Source: CAVVSQ01 sp963848825
GTDB taxonomy: Bacteria; Planctomycetota; Planctomycetia; Gemmatales; Gemmataceae
Assembly (NCBI GenBank): GCA_963848825.1
Contig: CAWKFA010000015.1
Coordinates: 558,001 to 622,000, forward strand
DNA length: 64,000 nt
Reading direction: 5' to 3'
How positions within the stretch are numbered: the stretch's first letter is position 1; each line of letters starts with the position of its first letter. Below are positions 45,860-54,580 of this stretch, in pieces. The notes under the pieces are model-generated. The model had not been told where the DNA came from. It saw only the letters and a list, made by a program, of their open reading frames with translations, and did no database searches. Made by a program: the position numbers and the translations under genes.

Positions 45860-48463
45860 TTAATTCGTGGTGGCGCGAAGAAAGCGGCCCGTGCTGCTGC
45901 GTTCACAGTGAGCGATGTCGGACGGCGTTCCCACCGCCACCACGTAGCCGCCCGCCTCCCCACCTTCCGGGCCAAGGTCGATGATCCAGTCCGCGGCGGC
46001 GATCATGTCCGGGTGATGCTCGATCACCAGCATGGTGTTTCCCGCGGCGACCAGTTGTCGCAAGACGCGCAAAAGATTGGCAACGTCGCCGAAGTGTAAA
46101 CCGGTGGTTGGTTCGTCCAACAGATAGAGAGCCTGCCCTGTTGTTTTCTTGGCCAGTTCAGCCGCCAATTTGACGCGCTGCGCTTCGCCACCCGAAAGGG
46201 TGTTGGACGGCTGACCCAGACACAGATAGCCAAGTCCGACGTCGGCGAGCGCCTGCAAAACCAGCCGAATGGCTGGAATGTTGACAAAGAAGGTCAGCGC
46301 TTCCGCGATGGGCATCTCCAGCACGTCAGCGATGGAACGATCCTTGTAACGCACCTCGAGAGTGGCTCGGTTAAAGCGTTTGCCGTGACATGTCGGACAA
46401 GGGACTGTCAAATCGGGCAAGAAATTTTGCGCGATACGCTTGCAGCCCTGGCCCCGGCAATCCTCGCACCTGCCGCCGCGCACGTTAAAGCTGAAGCGGT
46501 TGGCCTTGTAGCCGCGCACCTGGGCGGTACGGGTGGCCGCGAAGATTGTCCGAATCTCGTCGAAGACGCCGGTATAGGAAGCGGGGTTCGAGCGGGATGA
46601 TGGCCCCAACCGTTTCTGATCCACCTCGATGACCCTGTCGATCGTTTCGAGGCCATCGATGCGGTCATGCGCTCCCGGCACTGGCGCCTTGAGCCCGAGG
46701 TGCCGGCGGGCTGCGTAACAAAGAATATCACGCGCCAGCGAGCTTTTGCCGGAGCCACTGACCCCCGTGAGGCAGACAAGCTTGCCCAGGGGGATCGCCA
46801 CCGTCACGTTTTTTAGATTGTGATGGCGAGCGCCATGTATCGTTAGCGAGCGTTCCGGATGTTTCCAGGTGCCGACGCGGGCGGATGTCCCCTCGGCGCT
46901 GCTATTTGGGTCGTGACGCTTTTTCTGCAGATAGACGCCCGTTACCGACGCCGGGTTGGCAATGACGTCGGCGACGGTACCGCTCGCCAGGAGTCGGCCC
47001 CCCTCGCGCCGGCGCCGGGCCCGATGTCCACAAGAAAGTCGGCCTGGCGCATCACCGTTTCATCGTGTTCAACGATGAGGACCGTGTTTCCCTGAGCCTG
47101 CAACTGACGCAGAGCGTGCAGCAGGCGGTCGGTATCGCGCGGGTGAAGGCCGATGGTTGGCTCATCGAGGATGTAGCAAACACCCAGTAAACCACCGCCC
47201 AGGTGCGTGGCCAGCCGGGCACGCTGGTGCTCGCCGCCAGAAAGCGTCGGTGCCCGCCGATCGAGCGTTAAATAACCCAGTCCCACTTCTTGCAAGAAAT
47301 GCAGGCGTTGCAGAACCTCCCCAACCAGGACCTCGGCGCACCCGTGCCGGCGCATCGGCCCCTGGGCCAGCTAACTCATGGAAAAACTGCCATGCGCTGT
47401 CGACGGACAATGCCGCTACCTCATGTAAACCCTTGCCCGCGAATTTGACGGCTCGTGCCGCCGCGTTAATACGCGCGCCGCCGCACTCCGGGCAAACGAC
47501 ATACTCAGCGCCCGCCTCTTCAGGTTCAGCCGCATCCTCATCGGGGTCGTTTTGCGTGCTCGGGGCCGTGGCGGTATCCGGGGGCACGCTGACAATCCAA
47601 CCGTAACCTGTACAGCGAGGACAGGCACCCTTTGGGTTGTTGAAGTTGAAGCCGCTTGGCTCCAGGTCGGGCAGGGGAACATGGCAGCGCGGGCATTCCA
47701 GGACCGTCGTGTAGGGCTCGTCGTGCCAATCGCCATCATCGATGTCCGTAATGACGACATGGCCTCCTCCCACCTTGAGCGTGGTGTTGAGCGATTCCGT
47801 GAGACGTTCGCCAAAATTAGGCCGTACCACGAGGCGGTCGACCACGACCTCGATGGTATGTTTTTGCCGGGCTTTGAGATTCATATTGTCGCGAACCTCG
47901 TGCAGGACGCCATCGATCCGCGCCCGCAAAAAGCCGCCCTGCCGGATTTGGGCGAATATCTGTTTGTGGTCGCCCAGCCGGTCTCGCACCAGGGGCGCCA
48001 GCAAATAAATCTTCCTGCCCTCGGGTGATGTCAGCGTTTGGCGAACAATGGCCGCAACCGTATGTTTGTACACGGCCTGGCCGCATTGATAACAATGCGG
48101 GATGCCTAATCTGGCCCACAGCAGCCGGCAATGGTCGTGGATTTCGGTAATCGTGGCGAGGGTGCTGCGTGGCCGGGCGGAACCGGTGTGTTGGGAGACG
48201 CACAATGTGGGGGGCAGACCATCAATCAGGTCGACGTCAGGCCGGCTTAGCTGGTCGAAAAGCGCGCGGGAATCGTTGCCCAGGGTCTCCAAAAAACGCC
48301 GCTGGCCCTCTGCGTGCAGCGTATCGAAGGCCAGCGAGCTCTTACCCGAGCCACTTGGGCCGGTAATGACCGTCAGCCTGCCCAGAGGCAAATCCAGGTT
48401 TATATTGTGCAGGTTGTGCGTGCGCGCCCCACGGACACTGATCTGGCCGTCGGGTTGAGACAT
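45860..48463 (-). CDS. uvrA: Excinuclease ABC subunit A (frameshifted)
   Basis: Damage-recognition ATPase of nucleotide excision repair, about 868 residues. ATG 48463 follows AAGGAAAA. First ATPase half: VRGARTHNLHNINLDLP, TGPSGSGKSSLAFDTLHAEG (Walker A), DLIDGLPPTLCVSQ, the zinc-binding CYQCGQ, and IDGVLHEVRD; second zinc motif CPRC...CPRCTGYG. ABC signature TLSGGEHQRARLA and Walker B CYILDEPTIGLHP. Second half: HGARHHNLKNVTVAIPLGKL, TGVSGSGKSSLARDI, NVRGGRCEDCRGQGCKR, CPTCHGKRFN, NTLSGGEAQRVKLA and LYLLDEPTTGLHF. An acidic insert (DEDAAEPEEAGAE) precedes CPECGGAR. Frame changes occur near 47370 and near 47000 at a CCCCCC run. Confidence 0.94.
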
Positions 48464-48777
48464 GACGTTTTCCTTGACCGCCCCGGGAAATGGGGAAAGA
48501 GTTTCCGGTGCGCCGCTGTCCGAAGAGGGCATCCAACCTCATTTTCGGTCAGCCGGGGCTCACCTCACGTAACTCCGGGCTATCCTGGCAATTCAGGGCT
48601 CATTTTACGAGAGGATTATTTCTCTGAAAGCGATTTTTCTCAAGATGCGGGACTTGCGGGCCCGATGACAAAGATAAGCGCCTTCAGAGGCTCCTTTAGG
48701 CTTTCCAGCCTGATCGGGAAACGTTAAGCGTAAAGCTTATCAGGTCGCGAGGCCTGATTTACATCGAGGGCCAAGCC
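48464..48777. other. Intergenic region between divergent uvrA and the TlpA-like lipoprotein
   Basis: About 314 bases. Apart from the GAGGG ribosome-binding site (48766-48770) of the rightward gene I see no ORF, repeat or RNA gene. I looked for an SOS-type LexA box next to uvrA and found none that I would defend. Confidence 0.35.
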
Positions 48778-50082
48778 GTGCGCTCTCTGGCCTGTGCCGT
48801 GTTTTTTTTGGCGTTTCTCCTGGCGATTCCGGGGTGCGCCGCCTTCAACAAGAAGTCGGGCGACCCCAAAGCCCCAGGCCCGAGCCCTGGCAATGGGCCT
48901 CTGCCGGCCAAGTTTCCCGGCAGCAGCGACCCCTTGCTGAATGGCGGCAGCGCGGCGCAAGGTTATGGCGGGGCAGTGCTGGCGGGCCGTGTGATCGATA
49001 ACTTTAGCAACCCGCCTGGCAATACCTCCATTCGCTTGGTCAGCGTGGACGGCAAGGAGACGGGCAAGCCGACCGAGGTCAACGTTACGGCTGACGGCTA
49101 CTTCACCATTCAGGGCCTCAAGTCGGGGTCCAATTACAAATTGGTGGCTCGCGGCAAGACGGGCGACCACCTTGTGGCCGGCATTACCTACACACGGGCT
49201 CCAAACCTCACCGTGGTCATCCAGGTGCGCCAAGACTTCGCCAACTCCGGGACGCCCGACGTATTGGGCTCGCCCGCCTATCAGGACAAGGATGCCGGCG
49301 CCAACAATGCCACACCGACGTCCGGAGTGACCGGGCCGCAGGCCAACGGCGAATACCAGACGCCCAGCGTGAATGTACCCGGCCCTGGAAAAAACGCGGC
49401 ACCCGCCAGCCAGGACTGGCAGCCCGCCCCGAACCTCGCCTCGGACAAGGGGGCGGTTTGGCCTCCGCCCCTGGAGATCCCCAATCCAGTCGTCAAGCCG
49501 GCACCACCACCCTTGCTTATTCCGAAGACACCACCACCAGCGGCTGCCATTCCACCCATTGGCTTTGAGCCCGGTTTCGCCCCGGACAGCCCACTGGAAG
49601 GCCGGGCACGCGTCCCGTCGTGCGTGTTGCTTGCCGATCAGCTCGTTAATTTCGCGCTCAATGACGTGAATGGCAACCCGTGGGAACTCAAACGTGATCG
49701 CAAAGGCAAGTTGTTGCTGATCGATTTCTGGAGCACGACCTGTATTCCGTGCAAACAGACCATCCCGAGCCTTATTCAACTTCAGTATCGGCACGGCAGC
49801 CAGGGCCTGGAGGTGCTGGGAATCGCAATTGAAAGTGGTGGCACGCCCCAGGAGCAGGGCTACCGCGTCAACTCCACCGCCACCAAGATGAGCATTAACT
49901 ACCGCCAACTTTTAAGTAGCAGCGCCATGTGCCCGGTCTGCGAGCAGTTCAACATTTCCAAGGTGCCCACCACGGTGCTGGTGGATAGAAACGGCCGGAT
50001 AATCTGGCGTCACGTAGGCGTGCCTGATCGCTATAAGCTGGATGAGCTCGACCGCCTCATTCAAAGCCGGCTGCGATCATAA
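48778..50082 (+). CDS. Lipoprotein with TlpA/thioredoxin domain and carboxypeptidase-like beta domain
   Basis: A 434-residue lipoprotein. GTG 48778 is seven bases after GAGGG. The lipobox LAIPGC puts the lipidated Cys at residue 20. Residues 60-150 resemble a carboxypeptidase-regulatory-like fold (LAGRVIDNFSNPPGNTSIRL, VTADGYFTIQGLKSGSNYKL). A Pro/Ala-rich linker of about 110 residues follows. The C-terminal thioredoxin-like domain (about 290-434) has GKLLLIDFWSTTCIPCKQTI, the redox site CIPC at residues 322-325, and the cis-proline segment SKVPTTVLVDRNGRI. A second CxxC, CPVC at 385-388, lies just before it. It is likely an envelope-tethered thiol oxidoreductase. Next gene is convergent. Confidence 0.82.
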   Translation: MRSLACAVFFLAFLLAIPGCAAFNKKSGDPKAPGPSPGNGPLPAKFPGSSDPLLNGGSAAQGYGGAVLAGRVIDNFSNPPGNTSIRLVSVDGKETGKPTEVNVTADGYFTIQGLKSGSNYKLVARGKTGDHLVAGITYTRAPNLTVVIQVRQDFANSGTPDVLGSPAYQDKDAGANNATPTSGVTGPQANGEYQTPSVNVPGPGKNAAPASQDWQPAPNLASDKGAVWPPPLEIPNPVVKPAPPPLLIPKTPPPAAAIPPIGFEPGFAPDSPLEGRARVPSCVLLADQLVNFALNDVNGNPWELKRDRKGKLLLIDFWSTTCIPCKQTIPSLIQLQYRHGSQGLEVLGIAIESGGTPQEQGYRVNSTATKMSINYRQLLSSSAMCPVCEQFNISKVPTTVLVDRNGRIIWRHVGVPDRYKLDELDRLIQSRLRS

Positions 50083-50115
50083 AGTTACGGGCCTGACCTA
50101 CCGCCTGTTCGCCGA

Positions 50116-50709
50116 TCAATGGTGCCAGAGATTAAGCACCACCATCCCCAGACAGACCCCCAACTCCAAACCGGCGAGCGAGAAGCCCACGGTCGCCAGG
50201 ACGGTGGACTGGCTGCGAACGCGAATGCAAGCCGCCGCCTGGCCGATGGCGTAGATTGCCAAAAACATGCTGCTAAAGAAGAGGATGAGCGTGAATGTCG
50301 CGGTGCCGCGTTCCGGACTTTCCCGGAACAAAGCGGTCAGAAGCCAGCGCGCCAACACGAACACAGCCCACGCCAACAAGGCCAGGAGCACACTCGAGCG
50401 GGCACGTCGAAACTGGCCCTGCACCACGCGTGGATTGGCATCTCCTTTTTTGAGAGCTCCATCCAGGCAGGTCGAACAGACGTAAGCTTCTTCCCACCGC
50501 GTGCGGCACAAGGCACACATCATTTTGCCGCAGCGCTGGCATTTGGCGACCGCGCCGTTTTCATTATGCAGCGCACAGGGTCCCAAATCGACGACTGGCG
50601 GCCGTTGCCGGTCTTTTTCAAAGAGCGGCATGCGACAGGTGGGGCAGCGGGCACCTACAGCCTCGCCGGCGCGACCGGCAACATTATGACAATGACGACA
50701 CTCAATCAT
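50116..50709 (-). CDS. Zinc-ribbon / B-box-like membrane protein, gene 3 of trio
   Basis: A 197-residue protein. It starts MIECRHCHNVAGRAGEAVGA and CPTCRMPLF, a zinc ribbon with two CxxC knuckles. A B-box-like module follows: CALHNENGAVAKCQRCGKMM, CALCRTRWEEAYVCSTCLDG. The C-terminal half has three hydrophobic helices (VLLALLAWAVFVLARWLL, TFTLILFFSSMFLAIYAIG, TVGFSLAGLELGVCLGMVVL). ATG 50709 is chosen because the ribbon begins there. It is third in a minus-strand operon of related genes. Function unknown; prokaryotic B-box proteins with membrane helices have not been assigned a role that I can name. Confidence 0.72.
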   Translation of the reverse strand: MIECRHCHNVAGRAGEAVGARCPTCRMPLFEKDRQRPPVVDLGPCALHNENGAVAKCQRCGKMMCALCRTRWEEAYVCSTCLDGALKKGDANPRVVQGQFRRARSSVLLALLAWAVFVLARWLLTALFRESPERGTATFTLILFFSSMFLAIYAIGQAAACIRVRSQSTVLATVGFSLAGLELGVCLGMVVLNLWHH

Positions 50710-50749
50710 GCGTTTTCTCGAATTTTCCGTTCGCTCCGGCAGAAGCACA

Positions 50750-51467
50750 TCAGATCCAGACCTGGGGCACATAGGTCATCTGCAACAGGATGAGGACCGC
50801 AGTGAGGGTGGCGCTGAATAAGCCCCGTGAGCGCCAGCGCCCGCCCGGTCGCTCGAATGTCCTTCTCGGCTTCTCGCAGTGCCAGCAAACCAAGCCAACC
50901 CACCAAAACCTGGCAAGCGAGCGCCAGCAAACTCCAACCCCACGCCACAGGCGCGTTGGCCAGGACCAAGCCCAGCGCGAAGGGACAGATCAAAAATGCG
51001 CTCAACATACTCAGCATCGCCAGGTTGGAAGGGGGTGTCTGACTCTGCATATTGCGCACGCGATAGTTCTTGCACGGCCCGCATAATTCCGTGTCTTGAA
51101 ACGACACCAGGCAATGCTCGCAGAAAGCCTCGCTGCAATCGGCACACACCGCCTTTTTGGGCGTATCTTGATGATTGAAGCAAAACTGGGGATCACGCTG
51201 CCCGAGCCGGCCAGGTTTGCGCTTGCGGCCAGGCGGCGGCGGAGCGGTGGGGGCAGGCGCTGTTGTGTCCAGCGCCGTCGCGAAAGTCACTGGCTCCAGC
51301 TTGAGCTCCGGCAGCATTGGCTCAGCCAGTGCCTCTGGCGGCTCAGCCGTAGTGCTTTCCCACGGCACAAGTACGCCGGCGCCGCATTGGCAGAATATCG
51401 TGGCGCCGGCCGATGCATCCGTCCGGCTATGTGTTTTGCCGCATTGCTTGCAGGTAAACCAGATCAT
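50750..51467 (-). CDS. Zinc-ribbon / B-box-like membrane protein, gene 2 of trio (frameshifted)
   Basis: About 238 residues. The start, MIWFTCKQCGKTH...FCQCGAG, is a zinc ribbon. After a Pro/Ala linker comes a B-box-like module CFNHQDTPKKAVCADCSEAF, CEHCLVSFQDTELCGPCKNY. Hydrophobic helices follow (LSMLSAFLICPFALGLVLA, WSLLALACQVLVGWLGLLAL). Read straight, the last 35 residues are polar and the ORF would overlap the next start. A one-base shift near 50820 instead gives FSATLTAVLILLQMTYVPQ, a proper third helix, and a TGA at 50752-50750 that leaves 40 bases before the next gene. I therefore annotate the shifted version. Its ATG overlaps the upstream stop (TAATG). Confidence 0.7.
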
Positions 51468-52392
51468 TATTTGTCTACCTTGTAACTATCCAGGGCCTGG
51501 ACGATTTCCGGCCGCAGGCGTTCGAAGCGTTGGGAACGCGTTCCCCCCGCGACAATACTGAGCTGCCCGCCATCGCGCGCCACGCGCGCGAGAAAGGTCC
51601 AATCGACCCCGCCGAGCCGGCTATCGAGCACAAATTCCTGCATATCCGTCCCGCGAACTTTCTTGATGTCACGTTCCTTAGCCGATGGAGCGGGCGACAG
51701 GCTAGGGCGGCGGTGCATCAAGCGGGCCACAAGGTCCGATTGCAAAAATCTTTGTTGCCCGAGCTGACGGCAGGCTTCCGCGCTCAAATCCGGCTGCTGT
51801 TCCAGGAGCTCCGTCAAGCAGACGATGTAGGCGTCTTCCCAAATATTGACGAGCAGGAGGTCGTCCGGCTTTTCCTTGTCGGGATCGCGATTCGGCAACT
51901 GCCCCCATGCAGGCGAGGGCCGCCGGATTGTTCCATAGCGTGGCTTGTCGAACACACCGCTTAATTTGATATCGACTTCGTCGCCGGGCGGATAAGCAAG
52001 CGTACCGGCCGATTCGAGAGTTCGCAGCAGGCCATCCACACGCAAGAATTCATTGGTGTAAAACGCCAAGCCCGTCACGAGCGTGAAAATGGTACCGAGT
52101 ACGATCCCCGCCTGGGCAAACCGTTTGCCGCCAACCTGATCCGGTGAACGCCGAATCTGTCCTAGCGCCACCACGCCACACGCTACGGCGAGGACCGTGC
52201 CGACGAGGGTAAAGGCCCCGACAAGGGCCAACAAGAAGCTGGCCAGCGCATAGCCACTGGTAAGCGTAGGTTCCGGACGGTTGGGTGAAGGATCGAGTGG
52301 GCGGTTGCAGTCCGGACAGTTGATCGTGCGCCCGGCGAAAGTCTCGTCTATTTCCAGGCGGCGCCGCACGCACACGTAAGCGACAACGTCAT
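51467..52392 (-). CDS. Zinc-ribbon membrane protein with DUF4190-like helices, gene 1 of trio (frameshifted)
   Basis: About 308 residues. Reading from ATG 52392 with one shift near 52355 gives MTLSLTCACGAAW...IDETFAGRTINCPDCNRPLD, a CxC/CxxC zinc ribbon; without the shift the first CxC would be lost. Two helices (ALASFLLALVGAFTLVGTVLA with CGVVALGQIRRSP, then FAQAGIVLGTIFTLVTGLAFY) resemble DUF4190. The remainder is soluble, with LRTLESAGTLAYPPGDEVD, DLLLVNIWEDAYIVCLTELL and MQEFVLDSRLGGVDWTFLAR, possibly periplasmic. First of three adjacent genes on this strand that each start with a zinc ribbon and end in or contain membrane helices. Function unknown. Confidence 0.68.
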
Positions 52393-52490
52393 GCTTTCTT
52401 CCCTAAAGGCCCCTTATGTGCCCAAAGCACCTCACTTAATTGTACCGTGACAGGCCGCCGAGCGTTAGTACCTGCTTGCCACACGCAAGG

Positions 52491-52520
52491 GTGTCAGGTT
52501 GTGCCTTGCCTGTGTAAAAT
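52491..52520 (+). promoter_or_regulatory. Candidate promoter of the transaldolase gene
   Basis: GTGTCA (52491-52496, four of six matches to TTGACA) and TAAAAT (52515-52520, five of six to TATAAT) are 18 bases apart, about 45 bases upstream of the ATG at 52566. Confidence 0.35.
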
Positions 52521-52565
52521 AGAAATGGGTAGTTGTTCGCTTAAACACGGAACAGGAGCTGGCCG

Positions 52566-53622
52566 ATGCCTACACCTTTGCAAACGCTTATCGCATCCGG
52601 CACCAAGGTTTGGCTCGATTCAATCGACCCGGATTTGGTGAAGCGCAATCGGGCTTTGGGCGCGACGGGAGCGACGTCGAACCCGATCATCATCGCGGAC
52701 CTTATCAAAACCGGCCGTTTCGACGAACCACTGATGCAACTGATGCGCGATGGGCTCGACGATGAAAGCACGGCCTGGCAATTGACCGACAGCCTGGTCC
52801 GTCAGGCGCAAAAGGTGTTTGAGCCCTCCTGGCAAAGCACCCATGGGGACGATGGCTATGTCAGCTTCGAGCTTGACCCCCTGCTTGAAGACCCAGCACG
52901 CAACCTGCCTGTCGCGGACCGCACGCGCCAATATATAACGCTGGGCAAAAAGTGGAGCGCGGGGCAGACCAATCGCATGATCAAGGTGCCAGCGACACCG
53001 GCCGGTCTTGGTGCGCTCGAGGAACTTTGCGCAGCCGGGGTGACGCTGAACGTGACGCTGATTTTCTCGCCACGCCAGTACACCATCGCGCGCGACAACA
53101 TATCGGCGCGGCGCCGAACGCCGGCCGGCACGAGACACCTTCAAGTCGGTTTACAGCATCTTCGTCAGCCGCCTGGATGTTTATACGGAACAGCACGTTC
53201 CGCAACTGTCCGCCCAGGCCCAGGGCCTGGTAGGCATCGTCAATGCCAAGAAGATTTGGCAGATGAATCAGCAATTCTGGGCCGACAAGAAGCTGCCGCT
53301 TCATCAAGAAATGATCTTCGCCAGCACCGGCACCAAAAAGCCATCGGACCCGCCCTGGAAATATGTCGAGGCTTTCGCGGGGTCGGACATCGAAACCAAC
53401 CCACCCGCGACGAACGATGCCGTCGAAGCCAGCGGCCGCACCATTACTCGCCAGGTCGACAAACTGCCGGATGGCGCCATCCTGAGCGAGATCGAACGCC
53501 TGGTTGATTTGCAAAAGCTCGAAGATGTGCTGATGTCGGAGGGGATCAAAAAGTTCGCCGACCCGCAAAAAGCTTTATTGGCCCTGATAGCTGAAAAGCG
53601 CAAGACGCTGGCCAGGAAATAA
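52566..53622 (+). CDS. tal: Transaldolase (frameshifted)
   Basis: Transaldolase moves a three-carbon dihydroxyacetone unit between sugar phosphates in the pentose phosphate pathway. The product of about 351 residues begins TLIASGTKVWLDSIDPDLVK, followed by GATGATSNPIIIADLI (the TSNPxI motif), the active-site strand RMIKVPATPAGLGAL with the Schiff-base Lys, and AGVTLNVTLIFSPRQY. A frameshift lies around 53105-53130, after which FKSVYSIFVSRLDVYTE and EMIFASTGTKKPSDPPWKY continue the barrel, ending with ETNPPATNDAV. It is the longer, TalA/TalB-unlike form found with Tal-Pgi-type sequences but carries no isomerase domain. ATG 52566 follows GGAGCTGGCCG. Confidence 0.9.
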
Positions 53623-53730
53623 CCGGGACAGCTGGTCAAGGTTTTAAAATAAACATATGTTAATAGATACGTTTGCACACCAACCGGCAGGCCGCGCGTC
53701 GCCATATTTTTATTTGCGTGGGGATCGTTT

Positions 53731-53988
53731 ATGGCCAAAGAAGAAGCTTTTCAGGCCCAGGGCAAAGTAATGCAGGCCCTGGCGAATACTCAGTTTCGCG
53801 TTAAGCTGGACAACGGACACGAGATCATTGCGCATATCGCCGGCAAGATGCGCAAGCATTTTATTCGTATTCTTCCCGGTGATATCGTAACGGTGGCGAT
53901 CTCGGCCTATGACCTGAACAAGGGCCGTATCACTTTCCGCGGGCCGTTGCGGCAGGCAGTTAAGGAAGCGGAAGCGGAACAAACGTAA
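53731..53988 (+). CDS. infA: Translation initiation factor IF-1
   Basis: IF-1 binds the ribosomal A site during initiation. The 85-residue protein is a single S1/OB-fold domain: EEAFQAQGKVMQALANTQFR, VKLDNGHEIIAHIAGKMRKH, FIRILPGDIVTVAISAYDLN, KGRITFRGP. It differs from the common 72-residue form by an acidic C-terminal tail (KEAEAEQT). GGGGAT precedes the ATG. It is not in a ribosomal protein operon here; it stands between transaldolase and a CoxG-like gene. The frame is intact. Confidence 0.95.
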   Translation: MAKEEAFQAQGKVMQALANTQFRVKLDNGHEIIAHIAGKMRKHFIRILPGDIVTVAISAYDLNKGRITFRGPLRQAVKEAEAEQT

Positions 53989-54046
53989 GCCGGCAAACTG
54001 GTAATTTGTTCCACTTTTGCTTGGTGACATCAACAAAGCCAAAGCC

Positions 54047-54487
54047 ATGCTTCATTTCGAGGGTGAGCGCGATTTTCCGCTAGCGCAGGCCGATTTGTGG
54101 ACGAAGCTGCGGGATGCCCGCTTTCTGGTTTCTTGTATCCCCGACGCCATCGTGAAGGGGGAGCCGGAACGCGATAAGGCGATGTGCTCGGTCCGACCGA
54201 GTTTCGCATTCGCGTCGGGCCGCCTGGACACGACGGTCGAAATTCTCGATTTTAAAGAACCTACCGATCTACGCTTTCTGCTTTCGAGCAAGGGGATTGG
54301 CACCTCGAGCGAGGTGGAAACCGCGCTCACGATCACGCCCGCCGCTTCCGGCTCTCACGTCCACTGGTCAGCCGATGTCAAACGCCTGGGCGGTCTGCTC
54401 GCTGCTGTTCCCAATGGGCTCATCCGGGGTGCCGCCCAAAGAACGATTGAAGACGTTTGGTCGGAAATCGGCAAAAAGCTGGCCTGA
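54047..54487 (+). CDS. SRPBCC/CoxG-like protein
   Basis: A 146-residue protein of the START/SRPBCC fold, most like the CoxG (carbon monoxide dehydrogenase subunit G-like) family. MLHFEGERDFPLAQADLWTK is the first strand-helix; FLVSCIPDAIVKGEPERDKA matches the CoxG CIPG-type segment; ALTITPAASGSHVHWSADVK and the last helix GAAQRTIEDVWSEIGKKL complete it. These proteins form a hydrophobic pocket, and some recruit CO dehydrogenase to the membrane. No cox genes lie nearby, so that role is unsupported. ATG 54047 is the first Met in frame; TTG 54017 is an alternative. Confidence 0.78.
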   Translation: MLHFEGERDFPLAQADLWTKLRDARFLVSCIPDAIVKGEPERDKAMCSVRPSFAFASGRLDTTVEILDFKEPTDLRFLLSSKGIGTSSEVETALTITPAASGSHVHWSADVKRLGGLLAAVPNGLIRGAAQRTIEDVWSEIGKKLA

Positions 54488-54496
54488 TTATCAAAT

Positions 54497-54532
54497 AAAA
54501 AACCGGGCAGCGCTGTTGCCAGCGTGCCCGGT
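54497..54532 (-). terminator. Intrinsic terminator of the minus-strand TlpA-like gene
   Basis: On the minus strand, ACCGGGCA-CGCTGG and CCAGCGC-TGCCCGGT-type arms form a long stem followed by TTTTTT. It lies about 50 bases after the stop codon at 54581. It may also end rightward transcription from the CoxG-like gene. Confidence 0.75.
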
Positions 54533-54580
54533 AGCGGGAATGTATCACTTTAGCGGTCGGCGCGGGCCATTTATTGACCC

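Noticed and set aside
48724..49908. 394-codon minus-strand open frame over the TlpA-like lipoprotein
   Set aside because: Antisense to a lipoprotein with a lipobox and redox site; composition is that of a shadow.
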